64,000 bases of DNA from contig CAUYLG010038486.1 in the NCBI GenBank assembly GCA_963573385.1, positions 62,001-126,000 of the forward strand, in the 5' to 3' direction. The position numbers were made by a program, and so were the translations under genes. The stretch's first letter is position 1, and every line of letters begins with the position of its first letter. Shown here one piece after another: positions 1-12,820 of the stretch. The notes under the pieces were generated by a model. The model was not told where the DNA came from. It worked only from the letters and a program-made list of their open reading frames with translations, and ran no database searches. Source of the DNA: Cacajao melanocephalus (Eukaryota > Chordata > Mammalia > Primates > Pitheciidae).

Positions 1-1867
1 TGTTAAGTACTTTGAAAGCAAACCAGGTAACTTAAACTTGGTATGATTCATATTTTATATATTTTTCCCCTGGAGTAACTATAGAGAGCAATTTAAGATC
101 AATCTGGAAAGGAAATGTAGGAAAAATTAGAAGAGAAGATAGGACAGCAAGTTAAATGGTTGTGGGAGGTTGATGAAAAAATGTGAAAATGTATTCCAAG
201 AAGACACAGGAAATGATGTTCAGCGCATAAGAGAAGGAAGTGATTTTCATCATTTTCTCTGAGTGTAATTATTATAATTATTAGTAACTTATTTCTCCAT
301 AAATCTAGCTTTGTCTGGATACTTCAGCCTGCTGAGACTCCTCTAGTTCTTTATTGCTTCTTCCCAAGGACAAATACTTTATGCAGTGGCTAAAAGCCTT
401 TTCAGCATGTTCAGGTTATAAGGCAAGTATAAGCAGTCTGTAAATGCAGTTAGGCATAATAGACATTCCATTTTCCTTCAATCCTCTGCCTTTGGAGATG
501 ACAATCCTGTTTTCCTTCTGTGCCTCTGCTTTTTCCTCTCCATTTTCTTTTGGGAGAAACTCAGAGTTGTTTGAATTATGTTCTTTGAGATACGCATGGT
601 AATATGGATGCACCAAAAAGGGAAAGCCAGATTATTCTTTACTTGAAGGCCCTTAGAGTTTTTATGGACCCTTTTAATGCAGTATGACTGCCCAAATAAG
701 AAGTTTTTGAATTATTATTATATTTGTTCAGAGAAGAACTCATCCAAATGGCTACAATTTTGAGTCCAAGAGAGGTCAACTATTGCAACTCAGTTTGCAA
801 ATATGGTGTTATAAGAAAAGCATTTCATTCTCTGAATTTATTTTGACCTTTTCCCTCTCTGTTAATTATTATACTTTCTACAGCTTTGTCCACAATGTTA
901 GAGTATCATTAGGTTCTAATTGGCACTCTTCTTGTATGCTATCTGAAATTTTTAGCACCATGAATTATATAATTCTAAGTATACATGAAAGTATAATATT
1001 TAGACCAGCAAATAGAACTTGATATTCCATTTTAGATTTATAAAGTAACATGCATCTACTTAGTGATATAAAGCATTTTGATAGCTCTTATATTATTATA
1101 CTAGTCCCATACTTTTCCTAACACTCTTCTCCCAATGTGTAGGTGTGTATGTGTTGTATGTGAATACATGTATGTGTTTCAGTCATTCTAGGCTGTTCTT
1201 GGAATGTAACTGGAAAATGTGGGATATTTAATCATAAAACAGAAGCATGTCCTCAATTCATTACCTGAAGATTAATTTGCCTATACTAATAGTTCTTGGT
1301 TGGGTTGTATCATAACCTAGAGATATTTTGGAAATTTAGGGTAGGCAGGTTGAAAATTTCTGATGAGAGAATTTTGTGTGTCCCTATAATTGGGAGAGAT
1401 TGTTACTGGCATTAGAGTTCGAGTTAGGAGAGAACCATTAATGTTGACAGAATCACAAAATGAAGGATATCATAAAGTTGCCCACAACTTTCAAATATCC
1501 GTCTAGATATTCTAAAGATGAAAACCTTATTTATCATCCAGTCCTAGAACCTAACTGGTTTATGCACAAGCACTTTTTTTACACAGTTTTATGTGGACTG
1601 AATTTTTGAAAATGTAATTATTGTGTAATTTGAAGACAGAGTGTCTTTTTTTTAAATTCAGAATTTTCACAAGATTCATGTTTTAGAAAAATCATGTTAA
1701 TGAAAGGAACAATGGTTATGGTATTTGAACCTCCATACAATCTTCCTGTGTCCTTCTATAGTTATAAGAATTCATAATTATGGATGTTGTCATGTTCATA
1801 ATAATTCTATTAATATCCAGTAAATTTCTGAGGGTTTTGACTCTAATACCTGTCTCCTGAATAGCAT
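1..1867. other. AT-rich unique DNA, no gene seen
   Basis: No recognisable interspersed repeat or coding exon. The few short open frames have no recognisable motif and are of chance length for AT-rich sequence. A weak TG-rich stretch near 1141-1180 is the only low-complexity feature. Confidence 0.5.
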
Positions 1868-2460
1868 CTCTGAACCTACATGGTGTCTGGGGGAACTCAC
1901 CTGGGTGACTTCACCACCTGCTGATCAGAAAGCCCCAGGGCCTTGAGTGAATATAGGTGGTAGCCAGGTACTGGTTACAATGGGCCTTGGGTTGAGACCC
2001 AGTGCTCTGCTGGCTTCAGGTGTGACTCAGTGTAGTCCTAGTGGTGGTAACCACAGGGATGATTGTGTCCTTCTACTCCTAGTTCCAGGCAGCATAGCAC
2101 AGACAGATTCTGTTTGTTTGCGAGAAAGTAAGGATAAGAACAAGAGTTTCCACCTAGGAGTCTAGAAAATTCTTCCAGATCTTATCTAAGACCAACAAGT
2201 CAGTATCTCTACAAGTGTATAAGAATCACAGCATCATTGAGTTTGGGGCCCAAGTCCCCTTGAATCCTTGGGAATCCTTCCCAGGAAGGATGGGTGCAAA
2301 CAAGCCCAGGCTGTAAAAACTACAATAAAGCCTACCTCTTCAATGGCCAGACATTAAAGAACATCCATAAACACCGTACAGAAAATTATAACCTCACCAA
2401 ATAAACTGTTTAAGTCTTCAGGGAATAATCCTGGAGACACAGCGATATGTGGTCTTTAAG

Positions 2461-3305
2461 ATAGATAATTCAAATTAGGTATGTTGAAGAAATTCAAAGA
2501 AATTAAAGATAACGCAGAGAAGGAAATTAGAATTCTACCAGATAAATTTAATAATTTTAAAGAGATTAAAAATACTGGAAAGAATCAAGCAGAAATTCTA
2601 GAGTTGAAAATGCAATTGACATACTAAAGAATGCATGAGTCTCTTAATAGCAGAATTGATCAAGCAGAAGAAAGAATTAGTGAACTTCAAGACAGGCTAT
2701 TTGAAAACAGAGGAGACAAAAGAAGAAAGATAAAAAGAATGAATCATATATACAAGATTTAGAAAATAGCTTCAAAAGGCCAAATCTAAGAGTTATTGGC
2801 CTTAAAGAGGTGGTAGAATGAGAGATTTAGGTAGAAAGCTTATTCACAGATATAATATGAGAGAACTTTCCAAAACTAGAGAAAGATATCAATATGCAAG
2901 TTTAAGTAGGTTACAGAACACCAAGCAGATTTAACCCAAATAATACTACCTTAAGGCATTTAATAATCAAACTCCTAAAGTTCAAAAATAAAGAAATAAT
3001 CCTAAAAGCAACAAGGGAAAACAAACAAATAACATTGAATGGAGCTTCAATATATCTGTCAGCAGACTTTTCAGTGGAAACACTGCAGGCCAAGGCAGAG
3101 CAGCATGACATATTTAAAGTGCTTCAGGAACAACAACAACAGCAACAACAAACAACTCACCTTTTTACACTAGAATAATATATCTGGCAAAAATATCTTT
3201 CAAGTGTGAAGGAGAAATAAAGACTGTCCCAGACAAAGAAAAGCTGAGGGATTTCAGCAACACCAGACTTGTCCTATGAAAAACTGCTAAAGGGAGTTCT
3301 TAAAT
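2461..3305 (+). pseudogene. L1 ORF1 remnant
   Basis: Matches in sequence and position the L1 ORF1 region, whose product is the coiled-coil RNA-binding protein of the L1 particle. Lysine- and glutamate-rich, coiled-coil-like codons are visible (2500-2720), followed by the segment leading into the inter-ORF spacer. Several stops and indels interrupt all frames, and a small CAA/CAG-rich expansion lies near 3129-3156. It cannot encode a working protein. Confidence 0.75.
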
Positions 3306-3829
3306 TTTAAAGAAAAGGACATTAATAAACAATAAGAGAGCATCTGAAGGTGTACAACTCACTGGTAATGCCACATAGAAAACCAGAATACTATAACACT
3401 GTAACTATGGTGTGTAAACTACTATTATTTTAAGCTGAAAGACTAAATGATTGAATCAAAAATAATAACTGCAACAACTTTTCAAACACAGACAATAGAA
3501 TAAGACATAAAGAGAAACAACAAAAAATTAAAAAGTAGGGGGTGAAGTTAAAGGGTAGAGTTTTTATTAGTTTACTCTTTGCTTGTTTGTTTATGTGATA
3601 AGTGTTAAGGTGTCATCAGTTTAAAATAATAGATTATAAGATAATATTTTCAAACTTCATGGTAACCTCAAATCAAAAAACATACAATAAATATACAAAA
3701 AAAAAACCCCCAAAAAACAAGAAATTAAATTTTAGCACTAGAGAAAATCACCTTCACTAAAAGGAAGGCAGGAAAGAAGAAAAGAACAAAAAGAAGACCA
3801 AAATAACAATCAAAAAACAAATAACAAAA

Positions 3830-6660
3830 TGGCAAAACTGAGTTCTTATTTATCAATAACACTCAATGTAAATAGACTAAACTCTCAAATCAAAAGACAA
3901 AGTGGCTGAATGAATAAAAAAACAAGACCCAATGATCTGTTGCCTGCAAGAAACACATTTCACCTATAAAGAAACATAAACTGAAAATAAAGGGATGAAA
4001 AAGGATATTGCATGCCAATGAAAACCATAAAAAGGTCAGCAGTAGCTATTATATCATACAAACTAGATTTCAAATCCAAAACTGCAAGGAGAGACAAAGA
4101 AGGGCATTATGTAGTGATAAAGGGATTAATTCAGCAAGAACATATAACAATTGTGAAGATGCATGAACATGACACTGGAGCACCCAAATATATAAAGTAA
4201 ATATTATTAGAGCTAAAGTGAGAGATAGACCTCAACATGATAATAGCTGGAGATTTCAACACCCTACTTTCAGCACTGGACAGATCTTCCAGACAAAATA
4301 TCTGCACAGAAACATTGGACTAAATTGGCACTATAGAACAAATGAACCTAATGAATATTTATAGAACATTTAATCCAACAGCTGCAGAATACACATTTTT
4401 CTCCTCTGCACAGGAATCATTCTCAAGGATATGCCATATGGTAGATCACAAAACAAGTTTTATAGACATTTAAGCAATTGAAATAATGTCAAGCATCTTC
4501 TTTGACCACAATGGAATAAAACTAGACATCAATAACAAGAGGAATTTTGGAAACTCTACAAACACATGGAAATTAAACATACGATCCTGAATGATAAGTG
4601 GGTCAATGAAAAAATTAAGAAGAAAATTGAAAAAATTCTTGAAACAAAAGAAAATGAAAACATGACATACCAGAACCTATAATATACTGCAAAAGCAATA
4701 CTAAGAGGGAAATTTATAGCTACAACTGCCTACATCAAAAATAAGAAAAACATCAAATAAATAACCATTCATTTAAAAAACTAGAAAAGAAAGAGAAAAC
4801 TAAATTCTAAATTATGAGAAGCAAAATAAAATAAAGAATCAGAGCAGAAATAAGTTAATTTGAAATGAAAAAAAAATTAGAAAAGATCAACAAAATGAAA
4901 AGTTAGTTTTCTGAAAAAATACATAAAATAGGCAAACTTTTAGGCAGATCAAACAAAAAAAGAAAAAGACCCCCAAAAGAAATTGGAGATTAAAAAGAAC
5001 ATTACAATTGATACTACAGAAATTCAGTGGATTATTAGCAGCTACTATGATTAAATATATGCCAATAAATTAGAAAATTAGAGAAAATGAATAAATTCCC
5101 AGACACATAGAATCTACCAAGATTGAAGAAAGAAATCCAAACCTGAGCAGATCAATAAAAAGTAATGAGATTGAAGCTGTAATAAAAATTCTACCAGTTA
5201 AGAAAAACCCAAAGCCCATTGGCTTCACTGATGAATTCTACCAGACATTTAAAAAAGTACTACCAATCCTACTCAAACTTTTCCAAAAAATAGAGGTGGA
5301 GGTAACACTTCCAAACTCATTCTTAGAAGCCAGTATTATCCTGACACCAAAACCAGAGAAGAACACATCAAAAAAAGAAAACCACAATATTAGTCTCTGA
5401 TTAATATTGACGTGGAAATTCTCAACAAAATGCTAGCAACTGAAATTCAACAGTATTGCTAAAAAATCATTTATACTGACCAAGTGAGATTTATCTTAGG
5501 GATGCAAGGATGGTTCAACATATGCATATCAATCAAGCTGATACATCATATAAAGAGAATAAAAGAAAAAATCCATATGATAATTTTATTTGATGCTGAA
5601 AAAGGATTTGATAAAATTCAACATCTTTTCATAGACAAGAATCCTAAAAAAAAAAAAAAATACTGGGTATAGAAGGAATGTACCTCGACATAATAAAAAC
5701 TGTATCTGACAGACACACAGGTAGTATAATACTGAAAAGGGAAAAACTGAAAGCCTTTTCTGTAAGATCTGGAATGTGACAAGGATGCTCACTTTCACCA
5801 CTGTTATTCAACATATTACTGAAAATCCTAGTGACAGCAATCAGACAAGAGAAATAAATAAAGGGCATACAAACTGCAAAAGAAGTCAAATTATCCTTGT
5901 TTGTAGATGACTTGATCTTATATTTGTTATAACCTAAAGACTCCACCAAAAAGTGATTAGAACTGATAAACAAAGTTGCAGAATACAAGATCAACATACA
6001 AAATCTATAGAATTTCTGTATGTCAAGAGTGAATAATCTGAAAAAGAAATCAAACAAATAATCCCTTTTACAATAGGCAAAAATAAAGTTAAATACCAAC
6101 GAATAAGTTTAACAAAAGAAGTAAAAAAATCTTTATACTGAAAACTATAAAACACTGATGAAAGAAAAGTTTATGTGAAAAGTTTATTTTCTTTTATGTG
6201 AACACACATAAAAGAAAAGATATTTCAGGTTCATGGATTGAAAGAATCAATATTGTTAAAACATCTATGCTACCCAAAACTATCTATAGATTCAATACAA
6301 TCCCTATCAAAAAACCAATGACATTCTTCACAGAAATAGAAAAAAAAAGTTGTAAAATTTATACAGAACACGAAAAACCCAGAGTGGAAAAAGTTATATG
6401 GAGCAAAAAGAATAAAAGTGAAGAAATCACTTTACCTCACTTCAAATTATACTACAGAGTAGTAGTAACCAAAACAGCATAGTATTGACATAAAAACACA
6501 CATAGTCTAATGGAACAGAAGAGAGAACACAGATACAAATTCACACACCTATAGGGAATTGATTTTTGACAAAGGTACCAAGAACATACATTGCAGAAAG
6601 AACAGTCCCCTCAGTAAATGGAGTTGGGTAAACTATATATCCATATGTACAAGAATGAAA
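3830..6660 (+). pseudogene. L1 ORF2 remnant (endonuclease and reverse transcriptase)
   Basis: Broken frames carry recognisable L1 ORF2 blocks in the expected order. An endonuclease-like stretch lies around 3840-4450, including the short open frame 4012-4200. Reverse-transcriptase blocks follow, including the open frame 5484-5672, which has the family's GMQGWFN-like and DAEKxFDKIQ-like motifs, and the frame 6198-6482, which has the LPxFKLYY-like block. Many stops and frameshifts make it inactive. The cysteine-rich C-terminus is missing because of the 3' deletion. Confidence 0.85.
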
Positions 6661-6881
6661 CTAGATGAATATATCAGGGTATCTCATACATCCTATTAAT
6701 ATATACACCTATTTTGTACCCACAATTAAAAAAAAATTTATTTCAATGAATTGCCTTTGTCTGAAATGGGACCTCCCTTAACTCATCAAAGAAAGTCCTC
6801 AGCCAATGACTGACTGCCATTGAGGTTAAAAAATCCAGCCTTTTGCCTTGAGGTACAAACAATCCTTCAGTTATGATCTGA

Positions 6882-7067
6882 CAGCAATATCTAATACGGT
6901 AGTCACTAGCCACATATGGTTTTTAAATTTATATTTAAACTAATTAAAATTAAAATTCTAGTTCTCAGTCTCACTAGTTACATTTCCTGGACTCAAGGGC
7001 CATACCTACTCAATAATGCAGGTATAGCATATTTCGAACATTATCAGAAGTTCTACTGGATAGCTTT
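6882..7067. mobile_element. hAT-Charlie non-autonomous element (MER3-like)
   Basis: About 186 bp with the typical hAT-Charlie body: mirrored 'tagtcactagccacat'-type blocks around an AT-rich 'aattaaaatt' core, and ends resembling a CAGNGCTGTCCAATA-type terminal repeat. The length suits MER3 (about 209 bp). No transposase is present. The subfamily name is from memory. Confidence 0.65.
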
Positions 7068-7076
7068 ACTCTAGAA

Positions 7077-7576
7077 CACTGCTGCCTAATAAAAATATAA
7101 TAGTCATATCTGAAATTTTAAATTTTCATGTAGCCACATTAAGAAGTCAAAAAAGCTGGAGAAAATAATTTTAATAATGTATTTTGTGAACTCAAAGCAT
7201 TCAAAGTAGTAGGTTTAATATATGTAATCAGTATTAAAATTATTATTCATATATTTTACATTACTTTTTCACTGTAAACTTTTAAACTCAGAATATATTT
7301 TATTCTTGCAGCACTTTAGTTGTCAACTTGACAACCAAATTTTCACTGGAAATATTTGATCTACATTTCAATTTTATAAAACTTAACAATTGAAAAAGTA
7401 GGTTCATATATTCAAGTTTATCCAAACATACATAAACATTTTTCAATAATTGAATAGAGTAAGTTTTAAATTTTACATTAATTAAAATAAAACAGTTCAA
7501 TTCTTAAGTCTCCTTAGCCATGTTTAAATGTGCAACAGTCCCAAACATCTAGAGGCTACTGTATTGGATAATGCAG
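7077..7576. mobile_element. hAT-Charlie non-autonomous element (MER1A-like) with 8-bp TSD
   Basis: A 500-bp AT-rich element with degenerate inverted ends: cactgctgcctaata at the left, tattggataatgcag at the right. It is flanked by ctctagaa (7069-7076) and ttctagag (7577-7584). These agree at 6 of 8 positions with a TCTAGA core, the target preference known for hAT transposons of this group. The length is close to MER1A (about 527 bp). Confidence 0.7.
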
Positions 7577-7584
7577 TTCTAGAG

Positions 7585-8944
7585 CAATTTGTAGTATGGG
7601 GTTGAAGCTGTATTCCAGCTGAGGCTTGCATGTCCTTATGCAGCTTCTACTTCTCCCCTTTCCTGAATCCTTCTCTCTCTTTTTCATGAAAACACTCCCT
7701 TAGTAGATTACACAGGCCCAAGTCCCTGTGCCAGACTCTGCTTCTAGGGAGCCTGACCTAAGACATTAATTTTTTTATCATCTCATCTATTAAAGTTAAT
7801 GCATTGCATTTATTTTATGTATGTCTGAACTTCATAGTAGCTATACATTTCATTTTGAGAAGGAAAGGAGAGATTTTAAAATATTTTTATTTCTTAAAAG
7901 AAAGCATTAATCTGAGGGTCTGAGAGCCACTTTGCTATAAACATAAATGTGAGTTTATATGTTTACATTTTCATTTTGATGTATTTTATCTTCAGAGCAT
8001 ATCAATCAGGACATTTTTGATATTCAGTAAATATAAATATTATTACAATATAAAATTGCCAACAATATTATTTGGCAATGGTCAGAGCTATTAAATGCAG
8101 AATAGCACTGCTGACCATCATTGAGCAATTGGACCACAGATTAATTCAATAAAAAATGAGGACTCAGTATAGTTTTAATCTCCCTCCATTAACAAGCTCC
8201 CAGAATCAAATCATGGCAATAGCTTATGTGACATTTCATACATAACATATGATCATTGAAAAGGGGATATTTTTCATTGTTGGTAATTATACTTATCACA
8301 AAAACACCTATGAACAGAAAAGAAAAATAAAAGGGCCTACAGATCCTTTGAAGAAGGTTATAAGGAAACATAAAGCTGGGCCATATGGGAAAAAGGTGGA
8401 ACCACCTCTAACCTGCACCAGAACAGCCCTAGCATTAGAGGAGATCTGTCTGCTACTTCCTGAACGCTTTTATTCGTAATCATTCTCTTGTATTCTCACA
8501 TATCATAAGTAAAAAGTGTGGGCACAGTAGAGTGAACAAAAGTTTTGAGAACAGTTAATTATCTAAACTGTTTTGAACCTCGCCCTTGTATTTAAAAGGA
8601 GATGGTAATAACTGTTATACTGGATAGTTGTTGTTGTGTATGTGAATTAAATGTGACAGTTTATATTAAATTACACCTGCATTGTTATCTAGATAACTCA
8701 GTAGAAGATTAATGTGAGAAAAGTGAGTACTTGGGCTTTCAGGATAATAGACTCCACCAACAAGGCTAGAGACTAATAATCTGGCAAAATTTCTGAAATC
8801 TTTGCAACTTTCTGTAAGTCTCAGAGAGTGGAAAACCTTGAGAAATAAAATAGGTTGACATGACTTTTAAAAGGAACATAATGGGAAAAGAAAAATCTTA
8901 CAAGTCAGCCTGATCTGCTGACTCCACAGACCTCTTTGAGGTGC
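7585..8944. other. Intervening DNA, no gene seen
   Basis: AT-rich unique DNA. 7590-7765 has a somewhat repeat-like composition that I could not assign. Short frames at 8189-8479 have no recognisable domain. Confidence 0.4.
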
Positions 8945-9475
8945 TCAGGAGGGAACGGCTCTAAAGAAGCAGAAGGCATTGCTCAGAGACGTGCTCGGTG
9001 AGAGTGCTGCCAATGATTGATGCTGTATTGAAGTCTGTGGTTGGAAGCTGATGAGGCCATTTACCTGAAAGCATTGATCAGAAATAGTCAATTTATGAAG
9101 GCTAATGACCATCACAACTAGTAACTTCCTCTGTTTAACAACAAAATTGACACTTAATTGAACTAGTCTGTGATGTTCATGAAAATATAGTACCTCTGAG
9201 CTCAACTTAGCTTGTCTATGAGTTTTGCCATCACAGTCAAGAAGGCTGCCTGGCTTTCCTAAAAGTGTGAATTCAGGAGCAACCATTTTGCCACTGCCAG
9301 AAGAGGCTGTGCCAACAGAGCATTTTGTAACTGATGGGGTGTTACAAATATGGTCGTGATGTGCAGCCACACAAGCAGATGAGGCATTCTCAATCAGGGT
9401 GGTACATGTGCCACTTGGTGCTGGGAATGCATTGAGGACGTTGATGGGCATGTGCAGTTCCAGAATGTGTAGATT
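8945..9475 (-). other. Unrecognised 168-codon ORF with acceptor-like tract
   Basis: An open frame runs on the minus strand from an ATG at 9451 to a stop at 8945. It stays open 8 codons further upstream, to a splice-acceptor-like pyrimidine tract ending TTTGTAG at 9476. The translation is serine-, threonine- and alanine-rich in its first half, with no signal peptide, membrane segment or known domain that I recognise. The region is less AT-rich than its surroundings and is not an obvious repeat. It could be a decayed retrocopy, a lineage-specific exon or chance; a frame of this length is not improbable in 64 kb read six ways. Confidence 0.2.
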
Positions 9476-9886
9476 CTACAAATAAGAAAATTTTATGGGA
9501 TAGGGTTTTTATTTACATTTTATTGAAAGTTTTATGGTAAAACACAGTTGGATAAAATCTTTTAGCACTAAACATAGAAAAATATTCACCAATGACTGCT
9601 CAGGAAACTCCACTGGTTTCTGTTCTGTTCTTTGACTCTCATTTTTACCCTTTAGTTGTAGAGTTTGGTAAGAAGATTCCTTTTATATTGCCAATATTTC
9701 CACAGCTGAAAAGTATTTATTTTAACATAACATTTTTCAGAATTATTAGTAAGTCACAATTTGACATATCTGTCATATTTTTATATCCCATAAAGAGTGC
9801 CATTTATTAAATTACTGTAGACTAAAAGGTATATATCTGCTTTGGTCTATGTAAGCATTTGTAATTTGTTTTCTTGTATTAATTTC

Positions 9887-10522
9887 CAACTTTTATTTTA
9901 AGCTTGTGGGTACAAATGCAGGATGTGAAGCTTTGTTACATAGGTAAATATGTGCCATGGTGGTTTGCTACAAAGATTATCCCATCACTTATATATTAAG
10001 CCTAGCATCCATTAACTCTCCCTCTTTCAGTATCACATCTCACAGACCCCCGTGCCTGTTGTTCCATACCATGTGTCCATATGTTCTCATCATTTAGCTC
10101 CTACATTTAAGTGATATATGTGGTAGTTGGTTTTCTGTCTCTGCATTAGTTTGCTAAGCATAATGGCCTCCAGCTCCATTCATGTCCCTGCAAAGGATAT
10201 GATCTTGCTCCTTTTATGGCTGCATGGTATTCCATCGTGTATATGTACCACAGTTTCTTTATCTATTGAGGGGCATTAGGTTGATTCCATGTCTTTACTA
10301 TTGTGATATTGCTGCAATGAACATACATGTTCATGTGCCTTTGTAATAGAATAATTTATATTCCTTTGGGTATATACCCAGTAATGGAATTACTGAGTTG
10401 AATGTTATTTCTGCTTCTAGGTCTTTGAGGAATCATCATACTGTCTTCCACAATAATTGAACTAATTTCCACAACCTCACCAGCGTCTGTTGTTTTTTGA
10501 CTTTTTAGTAATAACCATTCTG
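9887..10522 (-). mobile_element. 5'-truncated L1 3' end (L1PB/L1PA type)
   Basis: Antisense L1: a T-rich start at 9887-9900 (complement of the A tail), then the L1 3' UTR and the end of ORF2 in reverse, including the stretch that reads 'gggtatatacccagtaatgg' on the + strand at about 10369. It ends inside ORF2. It is moderately diverged. Confidence 0.88.
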
Positions 10523-10539
10523 ATAATTAGATGTTTTGA

Positions 10540-10662
10540 AAACACTGTGATAAATCCCCTGTGTATATTATCTCATTTAATCCTTATGACAGCCCTACAA
10601 AGGAGTGCCGAGTACTGATTAGGGGCAGTCAGACTGTATGGCTTCAAATTTTGCAGCTCTTC
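10540..10662 (-). mobile_element. MIR fragment
   Basis: Contains the reversed MIR core 'attatctcatttaatcctta' followed by diverged MIR sequence. An ancient tRNA-derived SINE, partial copy. Confidence 0.6.
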
Positions 10663-10667
10663 ATTTG

Positions 10668-10968
10668 CTTCTCCTAACATCCAAAGGACTCTCTCCCTCC
10701 TATCTTTAGATTATTACTCAAACATAAACCAGTGTGGGCTTCCTTGATTACCCTGCGTAGAATAGCACCCTTTAGACTACCCTCATCTGCCTCATTTTTA
10801 TCCATAGCACCTGTCACCACTTAATATAGTTTATTTTTATATGTTTATTTAACCATAGTTTATCTCCTCCTAATACACTATACAGTCTATAAGGGCAAAG
10901 ACTTTGTTTCAATAATTACTTTATCTGTAGTACCTAAAATTATGCTTGACTCATAGTAGACAAAAAAA
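10668..10968 (+). mobile_element. L2 3' end
   Basis: Matches the L2 3' region in order: a 'ttccttgattaccctg' block, 'atagcacctgtcaccactta', an 'agggcaaagactttgttt' block, then 'gactcatagtaga' near the terminus. Ancient and strongly diverged. Confidence 0.7.
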
Positions 10969-12820
10969 TTTTTCAAGAAAATTAATTGGTTTTCTCTAGC
11001 ACTAACCAGACCCATATGGAATTATCTGCTTCTGTTATTCTATTATGGTAAATATTTAGAGTGTTGTTTCAATTGATCTATAGGCATACATGATTTAATA
11101 AAAATACAACTCTCTATTAAACAATAAAGTTATTTTTTTACACTTGAATCAACAGGCATTACATGAAGAGGTGTCATTCTGATTTTTGTCTTCTGATTTT
11201 TCTATCAGTAGAGACCCGCTGATCTTCTTTTGTTCACAGGTGATTGGGTTAGTGTTTTATTTTTAATCTCGGTTCTCATGTTTTTGTGTTTTAGTTGCAA
11301 GGAATTTGCAAATATCTCTTTGCTAAATAATTAATTACTTTAATGAAAAAGCATCTCTGCTGTATTTGAAAAACATTTCCTGATGCTTCCTGCTGCAGTA
11401 TTGTTCTGTCCAATGCACCTACTGAAATATATTTTTGCTTTCTTCCCTTTCAACCTTGAACCTTTGTGAACCTTATTTTACAGTTCCAGAATCAGTTTTT
11501 TCATGTGTTTACAGTTTGGAATTCAGTGTCATGTACCTCATTGTCAATAAGGCAACGTTTTTCAGGGTGTACTGAAAGTCTGGAACAATATTAGAGGAAC
11601 AATAGGAAGGAAACTTGTACAAGGCATATGGTAAATTTCACAGATCTCTTAGGAGTATAAGCAAATGAAGATGTGAAACAACAGCCTGATCTAAAGTGTA
11701 TTATGGGAAAGTATTAGGAGGAGTGATAATTAATTATGCATGGGTATAGTGGTGAAAGAAGGTGTCACAACATATGGGATTACAAAACTTCAGAGGCTGT
11801 AACATTTGATTTGTCCTGAAAGTTTAGAGAGCGGTATATGTGCATGAGGGAGCGAGTGGACAACAAGAGTAAATGAAGAAAACAGCATAAGCAAAATGTG
11901 CTTATTGATCATAGACAGTATTTGCAAAGCAGCAAATGCAATGTCTGGTACATAATAATACTAGAAATTTTATTAATTTTATTATTTTCACGAACATACA
12001 GTCTATACAATTAGTTGAAATTCTAACTCAGAGCGTGAGTTCAGGGTCTGGTCTGACTTCAGAGCCTGTGTTTTTAAATATCATACAATATAATGCCCTG
12101 CCCCCAACAATGCATACTTTTACTAACATCCTTTTTCTACTGACATCTTAATGCATTTGTCAAGATCCTAACTGAAACTAATACATTTGCCTAACAATGT
12201 TTAAAGGGGTTAGTTTAGGACTTGATAATAAAAACAGTTTTTGAGCATGAGTGATACTATAATTGACACACAGATTTCATGATAATATTAAAAAATAAGG
12301 CATTTCCCAGATATGAGCAATTCTTGCTTGTTCTTTTATTTGGCATAGTGGTGCCTTGAGTGACAGAAAGGACATGTCAGTCCCTTCTGTTAGGAAAAAT
12401 AACTTCCTGTTTGAGGTCTCTGTTAGCAACTGATTCCTTATTTAGAGAACGGCACTTTCTATATAAGACATTTAATATTTCATTAATGGCTCAGAAGTAT
12501 GAATTCATGTTTAAAGTTCTGTTCTCACATCTTTGCAAATTTAGGGGAATAGCCCAAACTAATTCCATTCAGTCCTGCTCAAGTGTAAGGTTAAGTATTC
12601 ATGGATTTAATCTTTGTCACAGAGAACTTAATCACTGAAAAAGGAGAAAGTTGTTCCAAGGAGTAATTTTGTCAAGGTCAAGTAAAGTTTCAGGTCACAG
12701 ATAGATTTTCGTCTTTCTGGACAAATAAAATAGTGATGCATTGATTTTCACGGGAAGTATTCGTGGAAAAAAAACAAGAAAGGCAGTTAGTAAAAAACTC
12801 TTCCAGCTCGCGTGCAGCCC
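10969..12820. other. AT-rich unique DNA, no gene seen
   Basis: No assignable repeat. The short open frames at 11936-12151 and 12360-12638 show no domain and look like chance frames. Confidence 0.4.

Larger units (their letters stand above)
1868..6742 (+). mobile_element. Old LINE-1 (L1MA/L1PB type), internally deleted
   Basis: The order matches an L1 read on the + strand: 5' UTR-like sequence (about 1868-2460), ORF1-like sequence, an inter-ORF stretch, ORF2-like endonuclease and reverse-transcriptase sequence, then a very short L1MA-like 3' end with an A-rich tail near 6727-6742. Every frame is broken by many stops and indels. After the part of ORF2 ending near 6660 the sequence jumps almost directly to the last ~80 bases of a 3' UTR, so the end of ORF2 and most of the 3' UTR are deleted. 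At ~4.9 kb it is about 1 kb short of a full L1. The 5' boundary is uncertain by about 100 bases. Confidence 0.88.

Noticed and set aside
5644..6099. 151-codon minus frame
   Set aside because: Antisense shadow of the L1 ORF2 remnant.
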